A stretch of 35,826 bases of DNA, from NCBI GenBank assembly GCA_900314605.1, contig OMVX01000018.1, forward strand, positions 1 through 35,826. Direction: 5' to 3'. The position numbers and the translations under genes were made by a program. The DNA comes from an uncultured Methanobrevibacter sp. (GTDB lineage Archaea > Methanobacteriota > Methanobacteria > Methanobacteriales > Methanobacteriaceae). Position 1 is the first letter of the stretch. Each line of letters starts with the position of its first letter. A model generated the notes under the pieces. The model was not told where the DNA came from, did not search any database, and saw nothing but the letters and a program-made list of their open reading frames with translations. Below, piece after piece: positions 9,890-18,640 of this stretch.

Positions 9890-10978
9890 TTGCTTGACCC
9901 ATGGACGGCAGATGCTTTTGATTATGATAAAATAGTAAAAAAGTTTGGTATAAAAAATTTTCAAGAAGAACTATTAAAAATTAAAAATCCCAATAGGCTT
10001 ATGAGAAGAGGAGTAATATTGGGGCATCGTGATTTTAATAAAATTACAAATTTAATAAATAAAAATGAACCATTTGCAGTTGTTACTGGTATGATGCCTT
10101 CTGGTCAAATGCATATTGGTCATAAAATGGTTGTAGATCAGCTCATTTGGTATCAAGAAAATGGTGGAAGATTGTCTCTTCCTATTGCAGATTTGGAAGC
10201 TTATGCTGCAAGAGGAATATCCTTTGAGAAGGGAAAAGAATTAGCAATTAATGAATATTTAACAAATTATATTGCACTAGGATTAAATATTGACCATGAT
10301 GTAAATATTTATTTACAGTCACAAAATCAAATTTTACAAGACTTGAGCTTTAGAGCATCTATGAAAACTAATTTCAGTGAAATGAAAGCTATTTATGGTT
10401 TTACACCATCTACAAATTTGGCTCATCTAACTGCTCCTATTTCTCAGGTTGCAGATATTTTAATTCCACAGGTTGAAGAATATGGCGGACCAATAAATAC
10501 CGTTGTACCTGTTGGAATAGATCAAGACCCCCATCTTAGACTGACACGTGATATTACAAATAAACTCCATGAGGAATTAGGTTTTTTAACTCCATCAAGT
10601 ACATATCATAGATTTATAACTGGTTTAACTGGTGGTAAAATGTCTTCCAGTAAACCTAAAACAGCTATTTATTTAAATGAAGAAACTAAAAATGCTGTTA
10701 AAAAACTTAAATCTGCTAAAACAGGTGGAAGGGAATCACTACAAGAACAGAAAGAATTAGGTGGAAAACCCGATGAATGTGTTATATTTGAAACATTAGT
10801 ATATCATTTAATGGATGATGATGAAAAATTAAAAGAGATAAAAGAAGAATGTTTAAATGGTACTCTTTTATGTGGTGATTGTAAAAACAGAACATGTCAA
10901 TTACTTGAAGAATTTTTAGATGATTTACACGAAAAACAAATAGAATCAAGAGAAATAGCACAAACCATATTTGATTAG
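9890..10978 (+). CDS. trpS: Tryptophan--tRNA ligase
   Basis: About 362 residues. I chose TTG at 9890, seven bases after the GGT of CAGGTGA; the in-frame GTG at 9881 overlaps that site. It is a class I aminoacyl-tRNA synthetase that joins tryptophan to tRNA-Trp with ATP. The HIGH motif is in GQMHIGHKMV (residues about 75-78) and the KMSKS loop is GGKMSSSKPK (about 250). The N-terminal DPWTADAFDYDKIVKKFG is typical of the archaeal/eukaryal TrpRS type rather than the shorter bacterial type. The C-terminal part includes CGDCKNRTC, which may bind a metal. Cytoplasmic. Confidence 0.93.
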   Translation: MLDPWTADAFDYDKIVKKFGIKNFQEELLKIKNPNRLMRRGVILGHRDFNKITNLINKNEPFAVVTGMMPSGQMHIGHKMVVDQLIWYQENGGRLSLPIADLEAYAARGISFEKGKELAINEYLTNYIALGLNIDHDVNIYLQSQNQILQDLSFRASMKTNFSEMKAIYGFTPSTNLAHLTAPISQVADILIPQVEEYGGPINTVVPVGIDQDPHLRLTRDITNKLHEELGFLTPSSTYHRFITGLTGGKMSSSKPKTAIYLNEETKNAVKKLKSAKTGGRESLQEQKELGGKPDECVIFETLVYHLMDDDEKLKEIKEECLNGTLLCGDCKNRTCQLLEEFLDDLHEKQIESREIAQTIFD

Positions 10979-11049
10979 TAATGGTTTTATAAATAATATT
11001 TAAATTCAAATTATATCAAGGACTAGATTATTTTTTCAAAAGTGATAAC

Positions 11050-11757
11050 ATGACAGATTCAAAAATAAAGGATTGTAAAGCATTAATTAAAAGGAGTTTT
11101 ATTAATAATAAATACTTATTAATATTATCTATTATTTTATGTTTTATTTCTATGTTTCTTGCAATTATATTTACAAGTAATCTCCAACCTATTATCGACC
11201 CTATAATTAACACACTTAAAAAACAGATTATTGCAGGTCAAGTTAGTTTAACATATAACTCAATATTTTTAAATAATATAAGCACGGTTTTTAAGACATA
11301 TATTGGTGGACTGTTTTTAGGTCTTATTCCACTGTTTACTTTAGTTTTAAATGGTTTAATCGTAGGATACTTTGTTGGAAAAGGTCCTGCAATTGTTGTC
11401 TTATTGTATATTGTTCCTCATGGTATATTTGAAATTCCAGGTCTAATTATTGCTTCTACTGCAGGATTCACCTTACTTAAATCTGTTTTAAAATTTATCT
11501 CTAATCTTTTTAAACCTGATTGGGATTATATTAACAATAATAACTTAAAATCCTCTGATGGGATTCTTATTGATAAGGATAATATTAAATTTAAAAATAA
11601 ATTTACTATTTCATTAGTTAAGAATAAGGATATTTTAATTGAGTCATTGGTACTTCTTGCTATAAGCGGGATACTATTTATAATTGCAGCTTTTATTGAA
11701 GTTTACATTACAAAAACTATTGCCCAATATTTTATACACAGTTTTCATCTAATTTAG
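11050..11757 (+). CDS. SpoIIM-family (DUF95) integral membrane protein
   Basis: 235 residues with about five hydrophobic membrane segments. The family signature region is present: GLFLGLIPLFTLVLNGLIVG followed by VPHGIFEIPGLIIA, where the H-G-x-x-E-x-P motif is diagnostic of the stage II sporulation protein M family. In sporulating bacteria SpoIIM helps septal wall remodelling; archaea do not sporulate and the role of archaeal members is unknown. It starts at ATG 11050 after AGTGATAAC, 71 bases downstream of trpS, so it could share the trpS transcript. Confidence 0.85.
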   Translation: MTDSKIKDCKALIKRSFINNKYLLILSIILCFISMFLAIIFTSNLQPIIDPIINTLKKQIIAGQVSLTYNSIFLNNISTVFKTYIGGLFLGLIPLFTLVLNGLIVGYFVGKGPAIVVLLYIVPHGIFEIPGLIIASTAGFTLLKSVLKFISNLFKPDWDYINNNNLKSSDGILIDKDNIKFKNKFTISLVKNKDILIESLVLLAISGILFIIAAFIEVYITKTIAQYFIHSFHLI

Positions 11758-11790
11758 TATTATTTAAATATTTATTTATCAATAAATGGA

Positions 11791-11830
11791 TAGTAGGGTA
11801 TAATTTAACACTCTACTACAACATTTTTTA
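11791..11830. terminator. Possible bidirectional terminator between converging genes
   Basis: TAGTAGGGT (11791-11799) pairs with ACTCTACTA (11810-11818) with one G-T wobble over a 10-base loop; a T-run follows on the + strand. It lies between the SpoIIM-family gene (+) and the DUF389 remnant (-). Confidence 0.5.
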
Positions 11831-11848
11831 ATAAAAAAAAGCATTGTT

Positions 11849-12695
11849 TTATTGTATCATGAAAAAAACAGCAATGATACTAGGTATGATAATGATTAAA
11901 GTGTTTCTTATCATTCTCAAACGACGTTTTTTCCATTCTTTTTCAGTAAATTCTTTTATAGTTGTTTACCAAATTTTTCTTCTAAATCAGTTATAAACAA
12001 GTATAATAAAAGTTTAGTAATTTACTATATTTTAGGTATTTTTAAAACACTTAATATAAGACTTGCTGAGAGGAATATGAAATATGAGTTGAGGATAAAT
12101 AGATATCCTGCACCTATCAACATGTCTAATCTTCCATTAGCAATAGAATATCCACAAGTACATAGGGGAGGCATTAGTGCTGTAGCAATTGCAACACCTG
12201 GAACAACAGTACCGAATTTTTATTCTCTGGTTTGTCCGATGATTCCTGTTAATCTTCCAAAGAAAGCAATGAGTACATCAAAAAAACTTGGAGATGTTCT
12301 AGCTATTAATTCTGATGTTGGGTCTTTAATAGGTGTGAGATAAAAATAAATCATAGGACAGTAATACTTATTGCTACCTGTAATCCAAAACCCAGAACAT
12401 ATTTTCGAAGTAAGGAATAATCTGCAGATACACTTGCATATGCTGAAGCAAGAATACTTCCCATTATATGTGAAATCAGCATTGCACCAATAATAACTGC
12501 TGTAGAACTCATATTAAGACCAACAGAAGCTATTATCATTGCACATATTAGTACACCCATATTTGTTCCAGTGACTTTTCCTCCATCTAAAAGTCGCATA
12601 TGAATCTCTTCATGGGATGCTGAATCTTCTTTTAATGAAAACCCTTTTTTAATTGTTTCTATCACTGTTTCTTTTTTTCTTTTTTTCAAGTCCAT
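11849..12695 (-). pseudogene. Decayed DUF389-family membrane protein gene
   Basis: Read on the - strand from ATG 12695 (preceded by AAGGAATGAT), the first 114 residues are an intact DUF389 N-terminus: a basic stretch, then GTNMGVLICAMIIASVGLNM and STAVIIGAMLISHIMGSILA. A TGA at 12353-12351 stops it. The rest of the family sequence continues after a frameshift at about 12334-12337 (ISPIKDPTSELIARTSPSFF, then DVLIAFFG) and past an in-frame TAA at 12222-12220 (FGTVVPGVAIATALMPPLC). After another stop near 12031 and a further shift near 11950 comes the C-terminal KEWKKRRLRMIRN and a hydrophobic helix ending in TAA at 11851-11849. At least four lesions make a functional product unlikely. DUF389 proteins are presumed membrane proteins of unknown role. 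Confidence 0.85.
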
Positions 12696-13030
12696 ATTAT
12701 CATTCCTTATCTAACAATCTACATTTCCAATTATATTCTCTTATAATATATAAAAATTAATTTAATTTATTTCTTAAAATATATAATCTTTTAATAATTT
12801 TTTATTTTATTTTATATTTTTATTTTTAGATATCTACTTAAAATAATTCAATTATTTAATATATTAATAAGTTTTTCTTAATAATTAAATGATTTTCCTA
12901 TTTTTTAGTTTTTAAAAATATAATATTTATATAATTTCTACTATTTTTTTTTAAAATCTTCTTAAAATATATCCCTCTTATATAAATTAGAATAAGAATT
13001 ATATAATCTAAAATAATATATTTAATATAA
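12696..13030. other. AT-rich intergenic region upstream of thrC
   Basis: It separates the start of the DUF389 remnant (-) from thrC (+). CTTATATAAATT near 12977-12988 could be a TATA box for thrC with a leader of about 100 bases. I see nothing else. Confidence 0.35.
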
Positions 13031-13055
13031 TAAATTAAATTAAATTAAATTAAAT
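13031..13055. repeat. Short tandem repeat (TAAAT)5
   Basis: Five perfect copies of TAAAT at 13031-13055, in the leader region about 55 bases before the thrC start. Copy number may vary by slippage. Confidence 0.7.
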
Positions 13056-13109
13056 TTTTATGTTTTAATTAATTTATCAATTAAACTAAAATTATTATTT
13101 AGTGATACT

Positions 13110-14315
13110 ATGATAAGATGTGTAAGTTGTAAAGAAGAATATGATGATGATCAGATTATATATACCTGTCCAAAATGTGGTAATATTCTTGAAGCTGTAC
13201 CTGATTTTGATGTAGATAAAAGTATATTTGATGGTCGTCGCCAAACTGTATGGAAATATAAAGAGTGTATACCTGTTGATGAAAGTAAAATTGTTTCATT
13301 AGATGAAGGTGGAACTCCTTTTATCCATTGTGATAAATTAGGTGATGAACTTGGTATAGACTTATATGTTAAGGTTGAAGGTTCAAATCCTACTGGTAGT
13401 TTTAAAGATAGAGGTATGACTGTGGGTATGACTAAAGCTATGGAACTTGGAGTTAGTACTGTAGGTTGTGCTTCAACTGGTAATACATCTGCATCACTTG
13501 CTGCATATGCTGCTCGTGGTGGACTTAGATGTGTAGTATTTTTACCGTCAGGTAAAGTTGCTCTTGGAAAACTAGCTCAAGCTATGTTCCATGGTGCAGA
13601 AGTATTTTCTGTAGATGGTAATTTTGATGAGGCTCTTGAAGCTATGACTCAACTTGCACTTGAAAAACATTTATACTTATTAAATTCTATTAATCCCTTT
13701 AGATTAGAAGGTCAAAAAACTATTGGATATGAGATAGTTCATGATTTAGGATGGCAATCTCCAGATAGAATAATGCTTCCAGTAGGTAATGCAGGTAATA
13801 TTTCAGCTATTTGGAAGGGTGTTACAGAATTTAAAGAAGCAGGATTTATTGATGATTTACCTATGATGACTGGTATTCAGGCTGAAGGTGCTTCACCTAT
13901 TTATAATTCATTTAAGAAAAAATCTATGGATATGACTCCTGTTGAAAATCCTGAAACTGTTGCAACAGCTATACGTATTGGTGCACCAGTTTCAAGTATT
14001 AAAGCACTTCATGCTATATATGATTCAGATGGTTATTGTGAAACAGTTAGTGATGATGAGATTCTTGATGCTCAAAAATATTTAGCAAGAACTGAGGGTA
14101 TTGGTGTAGAACCAGCTTCTGCTGCATCTATTGCAGGTTTAAGAAAACTTGTTGATGAAGGTGTAGTTGACAAAGGTGAAAAGATTGTTTGTGTTGTAAC
14201 AGGTCATGTACTTAAAGATCCAGACACAGCTATTAAAGCATGTGTTGAACCAACTCAGATTGCTGCTGATGTTGATAAATTAAGGGACATTATCGTTAAT
14301 GGTAAAAAAGAATAA
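13110..14315 (+). CDS. thrC: Threonine synthase
   Basis: 401 residues. It converts O-phosphohomoserine to threonine with pyridoxal phosphate, the last step of threonine synthesis. A zinc-ribbon-like N-terminus (Cys4, Cys7, Cys20, Cys23) is followed by the fold-type II core: the PLP lysine is Lys99 in SNPTGSFKDRG, the substrate-binding loop is CASTGNTSASLAAYAARGG, and the phosphate-binding glycine loop is LPVGNAGNISAIWKG. This matches the class of threonine synthase common in archaea and many bacteria. The ATG at 13110 follows AGTGATACT. It stands alone, with T-rich sequence downstream and an oppositely oriented gene next. Confidence 0.93.
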   Translation: MIRCVSCKEEYDDDQIIYTCPKCGNILEAVPDFDVDKSIFDGRRQTVWKYKECIPVDESKIVSLDEGGTPFIHCDKLGDELGIDLYVKVEGSNPTGSFKDRGMTVGMTKAMELGVSTVGCASTGNTSASLAAYAARGGLRCVVFLPSGKVALGKLAQAMFHGAEVFSVDGNFDEALEAMTQLALEKHLYLLNSINPFRLEGQKTIGYEIVHDLGWQSPDRIMLPVGNAGNISAIWKGVTEFKEAGFIDDLPMMTGIQAEGASPIYNSFKKKSMDMTPVENPETVATAIRIGAPVSSIKALHAIYDSDGYCETVSDDEILDAQKYLARTEGIGVEPASAASIAGLRKLVDEGVVDKGEKIVCVVTGHVLKDPDTAIKACVEPTQIAADVDKLRDIIVNGKKE

Positions 14316-14530
14316 TTTTTACCTTTTTTTCTTTTTTTTCATTGTTTTACAATTATTTTAATATAAATGCAAATTTTTTATAAATATTTTTTTTAAGAAG
14401 TTCATTATAATAAAATTAGTAAGTTATTTCGATGTTTAACAAAAACAATATTACAATCCATCGATTATAATTAATAAAAAAATTAAAAAAATTATTAAAA
14501 TTAAAAAATAGTTAAATTTTTGATTTTTAC

Positions 14531-14767
14531 CTATTTATTCATGTAATAAAAATTTAGTTTACTTCTTTTGAATATTTTAGCATCTAAATCATCATCACGA
14601 GAATTTTGATGAGCAAACATTGGGCATGTATCATCTGGGGCAGTATGTCCCTGTCCTTGTATACAAAGCACATTCATAGATGCATTCATATCCCACCATT
14701 TACAATTAAGACAAACTTTGTCATAACATAAATCTGAAATTTCTATTCCATCAAGTATATTTACCAT
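14531..14767 (-). CDS. Small Cys-rich protein of unknown function
   Basis: 78 residues with a good start: GAGGTGAATAT precedes the ATG, six bases after its GGT. Cysteines occur as DLCYDKVCLNCKWWD, later LCIQGQGHTAPDDTC; together with the His they could form a zinc or Fe-S site. The C-terminus is basic and Tyr-rich. I do not recognise a named family. The strong ribosome binding site and cysteine pattern argue that it is real and expressed. Its upstream region faces the small secreted-protein gene, which is transcribed in the same direction. Confidence 0.7.
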   Translation of the reverse strand: MVNILDGIEISDLCYDKVCLNCKWWDMNASMNVLCIQGQGHTAPDDTCPMFAHQNSRDDDLDAKIFKRSKLNFYYMNK

Positions 14768-14969
14768 ATATTCACCTCAATAATAATATTTTTAATATAA
14801 TTGAAAATAAATTTCAATTAATACTATATATAGACATTATATTATAAAAATATTATCTATCTTAAATTTGATATCATTTATAATTTAGATGGAAAATTAG
14901 AAATAAATTAATTATTTTCTAAATTATTAAATTGAAATCTTCATTATAGATTAATCCGTAAATCTAAAT

Positions 14970-15392
14970 TTATTGTGGAATAGCTTTTAAATTATTAAGA
15001 GAATTTATTTCTTCTAAATATTCATCTAGTTTATTTTTATTTTTTACAAAATGATTGTACTTATCATATATAACAATTATGTACTCTTGATTATCGATTT
15101 TTACTATTTCAAAACATCCATATTCATTTATAGTTATATCTCTATAATCATAACTACCCTTGTTATTAGCATAATAATTATATCTTTTAGTATTGTTTTC
15201 AAAATATGATTTGTCTTTACCTTTTATAATTTTTAATTCTATATTTTCTACAGGGGAAGTGTACCAGTTATCGCTTTGTTTAACCCATCCTTTTGGACAT
15301 TTAATATTACTCATATCCGTTGCTGCAGTTACTGTTCCTATTAATAAGAAAGAAATTACACAAATTATTAATATTTTGCTTATTTTTTTCAT
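14970..15392 (-). CDS. Small secreted protein of unknown function
   Basis: 140 residues. An N-terminal signal peptide (MKKISKILIICVISFLLIG followed by TVTAA) is clear, and GGTGAAAAAAG precedes the ATG. The mature part is polar, rich in Lys, Asn and Tyr, with a short conserved-looking start (KCPKGWVKQSDNWYTS) and no lipobox. This general form (Cys-Pro-x-Gly-Trp start, then beta-rich sequence) resembles small secreted proteins often found in Methanobacteriales, but I cannot name a family. Probably exported and either free or wall-associated. Confidence 0.65.
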   Translation of the reverse strand: MKKISKILIICVISFLLIGTVTAATDMSNIKCPKGWVKQSDNWYTSPVENIELKIIKGKDKSYFENNTKRYNYYANNKGSYDYRDITINEYGCFEIVKIDNQEYIIVIYDKYNHFVKNKNKLDEYLEEINSLNNLKAIPQ

Positions 15393-15562
15393 CTTTTTTC
15401 ACCATTTGATGTTTTTAAAAATTTTGTATATAATAAATATTCAATATAAAATAAATTTAATTTTATTATTTTTTAAAATAATATTTGTATTGAGTATGGT
15501 TAATTGTATCTATAAAAAAGTTAATTTGTTTCGTAAAAATATTACGAAACACCTTATTATAT

Positions 15563-16219
15563 TTAATTTTCTTGGTTAATTTGTCCTTTAAGTTCTCCAT
15601 CATCTAATTTTCTTATTGAAAGAACTACTTTTCTAGTTAAAGGATAACTTATAAATTCATATAAGATATTAAATAATGTAAGACAAATTATCATATTTAT
15701 CATTAAGTCAAGTGATAAAACACCATAAAATCCAACAGTAATAAATATTACTGTATCTACTGTTTGACCAACTGCTGTTGAGAGCATACAACGTACAAAT
15801 AATAGATGATAATATTTTTCTTTTAATTTAACTAATACTTTTGAATTAACGATGTTACTGGATATATAGGAACATAATCCTGCAAATAAAAGTCTAGGGG
15901 TAGTTCCTAGAATTGCTGCGAATGCATCTGAGTTAGGACTGTTTGATGGTAATATCATTGCAATGGTATAACATATAACTGCAAATAGGTTTAGGATAAA
16001 ACCTAAATATATAACCATTTTTGCCATTTTAAATCCATAAATTTCAGACAATAGATCATTTACTATAAATAAAGCTGGAAATGTTATTATAGAACAAGGT
16101 AATATTATAAAACTATAATTTATGGTTTTTGCAGCTAAAATATTAGACATCATTATTAATGCACAAAATGTACCTGCTAATATAGCATATGCTTTAGTTT
16201 TTGTAAAATTTTCAAACAT
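15563..16219 (-). CDS. YhhQ/VUT-family transporter, probable queuosine-precursor (preQ0-type) uptake, copy 1
   Basis: 218 residues, about six membrane segments. It matches the YhhQ (queuosine precursor transporter) family: SNILAAKTI at the first helix, PALFIVNDLLSEIYGFKMAK, and the family motif FVRCMLSTAVGQTVDTVIF. Bacterial YhhQ imports preQ0/preQ1. In archaea the logical use would be preQ0 supply for archaeosine in tRNA, but the substrate is inferred. The start follows GAGAG. It lies 30 bases downstream of a close paralogue, and the two are probably co-transcribed. Confidence 0.85.
   Translation of the reverse strand: MFENFTKTKAYAILAGTFCALIMMSNILAAKTINYSFIILPCSIITFPALFIVNDLLSEIYGFKMAKMVIYLGFILNLFAVICYTIAMILPSNSPNSDAFAAILGTTPRLLFAGLCSYISSNIVNSKVLVKLKEKYYHLLFVRCMLSTAVGQTVDTVIFITVGFYGVLSLDLMINMIICLTLFNILYEFISYPLTRKVVLSIRKLDDGELKGQINQEN
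15813..15915. repeat. Near-identical block shared by the two YhhQ-family genes (copy A; copy B at 16488-16590)
   Basis: 103 bases align without gaps at an offset of 675 with one difference (TTACTGGA versus TTACCGGA). The sequence on the 3' coding side is clearly less alike. This indicates recent duplication, or gene conversion that kept only this part uniform. Confidence 0.8.
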
Positions 16220-16249
16220 TAGAATCTCTCGTTTTTTTTCATATTAACT

Positions 16250-16894
16250 TTATATTTGACCTTTTAGTTCCCCATCATCTACTTTTCTTAAAGCAAAAAC
16301 TACTTTTCTTGTTATAGGATAACTAATAAATTCATATAAAATTTTAAAACCTACTTGACAACAAATCATTGTTATTATTATATTTACTGGAAATTCACCT
16401 ATAAATGCAATGGTAATAAATATACATGAATCTAAAAATTCACCTACTGCTGTACTGAGCATACAGCGTACAAATAGTAAGTTATAGTATTTTTCTTTTA
16501 ATTTAACTAATACTTTTGAATTAACGATGTTACCGGATATATAGGAACATAATCCTGCAAATAAAAGTCTAGGGGTAGTTCCTAGAATTGTTGTAAATGC
16601 ATCAGAATTAGGACTAGTAGAAGGTAGTATTATTGCAATGGTATAACATATAACTCCAAATAGGTTTAGGATAAAACCTAAATAGATAACCATTTTAGTC
16701 AATTCAAATCCATATATTTCAGATAAAATATCATTTATTATAAATAAGGCTGGAAATGTGAGTATAGAACAAGGAAGTACGATAAAACTTATACTCAATG
16801 TTTTACTACCTAAAATATTAGACATCATTATTAATGCACAAAAACAACCTACTAAAATAGCAAATATTTTTGTTTTTGTTATATTTTCAAACAT
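16250..16894 (-). CDS. YhhQ/VUT-family transporter, copy 2
   Basis: 214 residues. The N-terminal two thirds are nearly the same as copy 1 (SNILGSKTL, PALFIINDILSEIYGFELTK, TTPRLLFAGLCSYIS), including a DNA block of 103 bases with a single difference. The last third has diverged: where copy 1 has STAVGQTVDTVIF this one has STAVGEFLDSCIF, and the helices after it differ. Replacement of the polar Gln-Thr pair in the family motif suggests changed substrate preference or reduced function. The start follows TTGGAGAATATAA. It is the promoter-proximal gene of the pair and diverges from the ABC importer genes. Confidence 0.83.
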   Translation of the reverse strand: MFENITKTKIFAILVGCFCALIMMSNILGSKTLSISFIVLPCSILTFPALFIINDILSEIYGFELTKMVIYLGFILNLFGVICYTIAIILPSTSPNSDAFTTILGTTPRLLFAGLCSYISGNIVNSKVLVKLKEKYYNLLFVRCMLSTAVGEFLDSCIFITIAFIGEFPVNIIITMICCQVGFKILYEFISYPITRKVVFALRKVDDGELKGQI

Positions 16895-17562
16895 TTATAT
16901 TCTCCAAATTATATAATACTTTTCATATTTAATGATTTTACAATTCACTTTATATTATAATATCAATAATCCAGTTATTTTTAATATAAATTTTTTAAAT
17001 AACTATATAACAATATATTTTAATATTATATAAATTATTATTATGTTTCTTTTTGGCTCTTACAAAAACTTGTGTGATAACTTTTATTTCCATTTTTTTT
17101 ACATTAGAAAAATTAGGTTTAAAAAGTTCAAACATAAATATAGATCTTTTATATTTATATTACACAATTAATATATAATTTCAACTTAATATATTAAGTT
17201 ATAAATTTTTAAATTAAAAATAACTCATAAATCGATGGATAATTTTTGGGTTGTGTAACTTGTAAAAATTAAAATAACATAAGTTTTTGAAAGTTCCTTC
17301 TTTTTATCTTTAAAAATCTAGAATCATATTTCTTATCTTATTTTTATTATAATGTGAAATTACTTTTTTTTTAAAATTTTGATGTTTAGATTAAATCTTT
17401 TTTTTAGGTGTTTTAAATAATTTTTATTGTTTTTCCTATTTTTTCTATCAATAAGTTTATAATATTTAACTTATAATATTCTAATGATTAATATAATTCA
17501 TTTAATATATTTTTCAAAATTTTTTTATAAATATTTTATTTAGTTTGATTTTTAAAATTTAA
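16895..17562. other. Divergent intergenic region with an 18-base palindrome
   Basis: About 670 bases between the YhhQ-family pair (-) and the ABC importer (+). It is AT-rich and contains AACTTAATATATTAAGTT, a perfect 18-base palindrome at 17183-17200. A less AT-biased stretch lies near 17225-17260 (ATCGATGG, GGGTTGTGTAACTTG). I see no coding sequence or recognisable RNA. Confidence 0.45.
17183..17200. promoter_or_regulatory. Perfect 18-base palindrome, possible operator
   Basis: AACTTAATATATTAAGTT equals its own reverse complement. It sits near the middle of a divergent intergenic region, about 290 bases from the upstream - strand gene and 370 from the + strand gene. The AT background makes chance palindromes more likely, so this is tentative. 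Confidence 0.35.
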
Positions 17563-17571
17563 GTGATTTTT

Positions 17572-18531
17572 ATGGATAAGAAATTTATTGCAATTTTTGC
17601 TATAATTATTATAGCTTTTTTAGCAGTAACTATGAATTTGGTAAATAGTGATCCTTCTAATCATCCTGTTGAAGATAATGTTGTTAGAATTGGTCATTTG
17701 CCATCTGATCATGATACTGCACTTTTCGTTGCTAAAGAAAAGAAAATGTTTGAAAAAGAAGGACTTACTGTCGAACTTACTCAATTTAGTAATGGAGGAG
17801 ATTTAATTACTGCTATGGCAAGTGGTGATATTGATGTAGGTTATGCGGGTATTGCTCCTGCAATGTCTTCTATTTCTCAAAAAGTACCAATCAAAATTGT
17901 ATCTGGTGCTCAATTAGAGGGAAGTTCAATTATTGCAAGCAAAAAGAGTAAAATTAATACTGTTGCAGACTTAAAAGGTAAAAATGTAGCAACTCCTGGT
18001 GAAGCTACAATTCAAAATATTCTTTTAATATATGCTTTAAACCAGTCAGGTGTTTCACCTAATAAAGTTGAATTTACTACTATGAAAGCTGCTCAAATGA
18101 CTGATGCTTTAAGAGCAGGTAAAATTGATGCTATGATTATATGGGAACCTTATGCTTCGATTGCTGTTAAGAGAGGAGCAGGTAAATTAGTTGAAACTAG
18201 TGGTGAAATTATGCCTAAACACCCTTGTTGTTGTGTTGTTGCAAGAGAAGACTTTATAAAACATCATAAAGATAGTTTGAAAAAAGTTTTAAAAGCTCAT
18301 AAAGAAGCTACTGAGTTTATTTCTGAAAACCCTTCAGAAGCTGCTAAATGTTTACCTGATGATGTAGTTCCTGATCCTGCATTACAAAAAGATGTTATTG
18401 CTAACACTACTTTTATTTATGGTTTGGATGACAATTACAGACAAGAAGTAATGAATTTTATGAATGTGGAAGTACATTTTGGTATTTTAGATAAACCTCT
18501 AACAGAAAATCAATTATTTGCAGATATTTAG
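17572..18531 (+). CDS. ABC importer substrate-binding protein, SsuA/TauA/NMT1 type
   Basis: About 319 residues from ATG 17572 (AAGTGATTTTT before it; the in-frame GTG at 17563 overlaps that site). An N-terminal hydrophobic segment (KKFIAIFAIIIIAFLAVTM) exports or anchors it; there is no lipobox Cys. The rest is the periplasmic-binding-protein type II fold of nitrate/sulfonate/taurine binders: VRIGHLPSDHDTALFVAKE, MASGDIDVGYAGIAPAMS, DLKGKNVATPGEATI, ALRAGKIDAMIIWEPYA. The substrate cannot be read from sequence. MPKHPCCCVVARED carries three adjacent cysteines in the domain-2 region. Permease and ATPase genes follow on the same strand. Acts outside the membrane. Confidence 0.9.
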   Translation: MDKKFIAIFAIIIIAFLAVTMNLVNSDPSNHPVEDNVVRIGHLPSDHDTALFVAKEKKMFEKEGLTVELTQFSNGGDLITAMASGDIDVGYAGIAPAMSSISQKVPIKIVSGAQLEGSSIIASKKSKINTVADLKGKNVATPGEATIQNILLIYALNQSGVSPNKVEFTTMKAAQMTDALRAGKIDAMIIWEPYASIAVKRGAGKLVETSGEIMPKHPCCCVVAREDFIKHHKDSLKKVLKAHKEATEFISENPSEAAKCLPDDVVPDPALQKDVIANTTFIYGLDDNYRQEVMNFMNVEVHFGILDKPLTENQLFADI

Positions 18532-18640
18532 TTTTTAATATTTAAACTCATATATATTGGTTTTTTATTAATTTTCAAAATTTTTTTCTTTTTTTTTGGT
18601 GTTTTTTTCCAATAAGTTTAAGTTAATATTTTAATTAAAC

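Noticed and set aside
12077-12343. Open frame of 88 codons on the + strand
   Set aside because: It is the reverse complement of conserved DUF389 sequence (SELIARTSP, VVPGVAIATALMPPLC) in the - strand pseudogene, so it is an antisense shadow.
13377-13395. GGTTCAAATCC, similar to a tRNA T-arm
   Set aside because: It lies within the thrC coding sequence (GSNPTG) and no acceptor, D or anticodon arm is near.
15840-16590. Repeated blocks as a possible CRISPR or mobile repeat
   Set aside because: There are only two copies, both inside coding sequence of paralogous transporter genes, so gene duplication explains them.
16895-17562. Possible preQ1-type riboswitch upstream of the YhhQ-family genes
   Set aside because: I could not find the C-rich loop or pseudoknot pattern of known preQ1 riboswitches, only A/T sequence and a palindrome.
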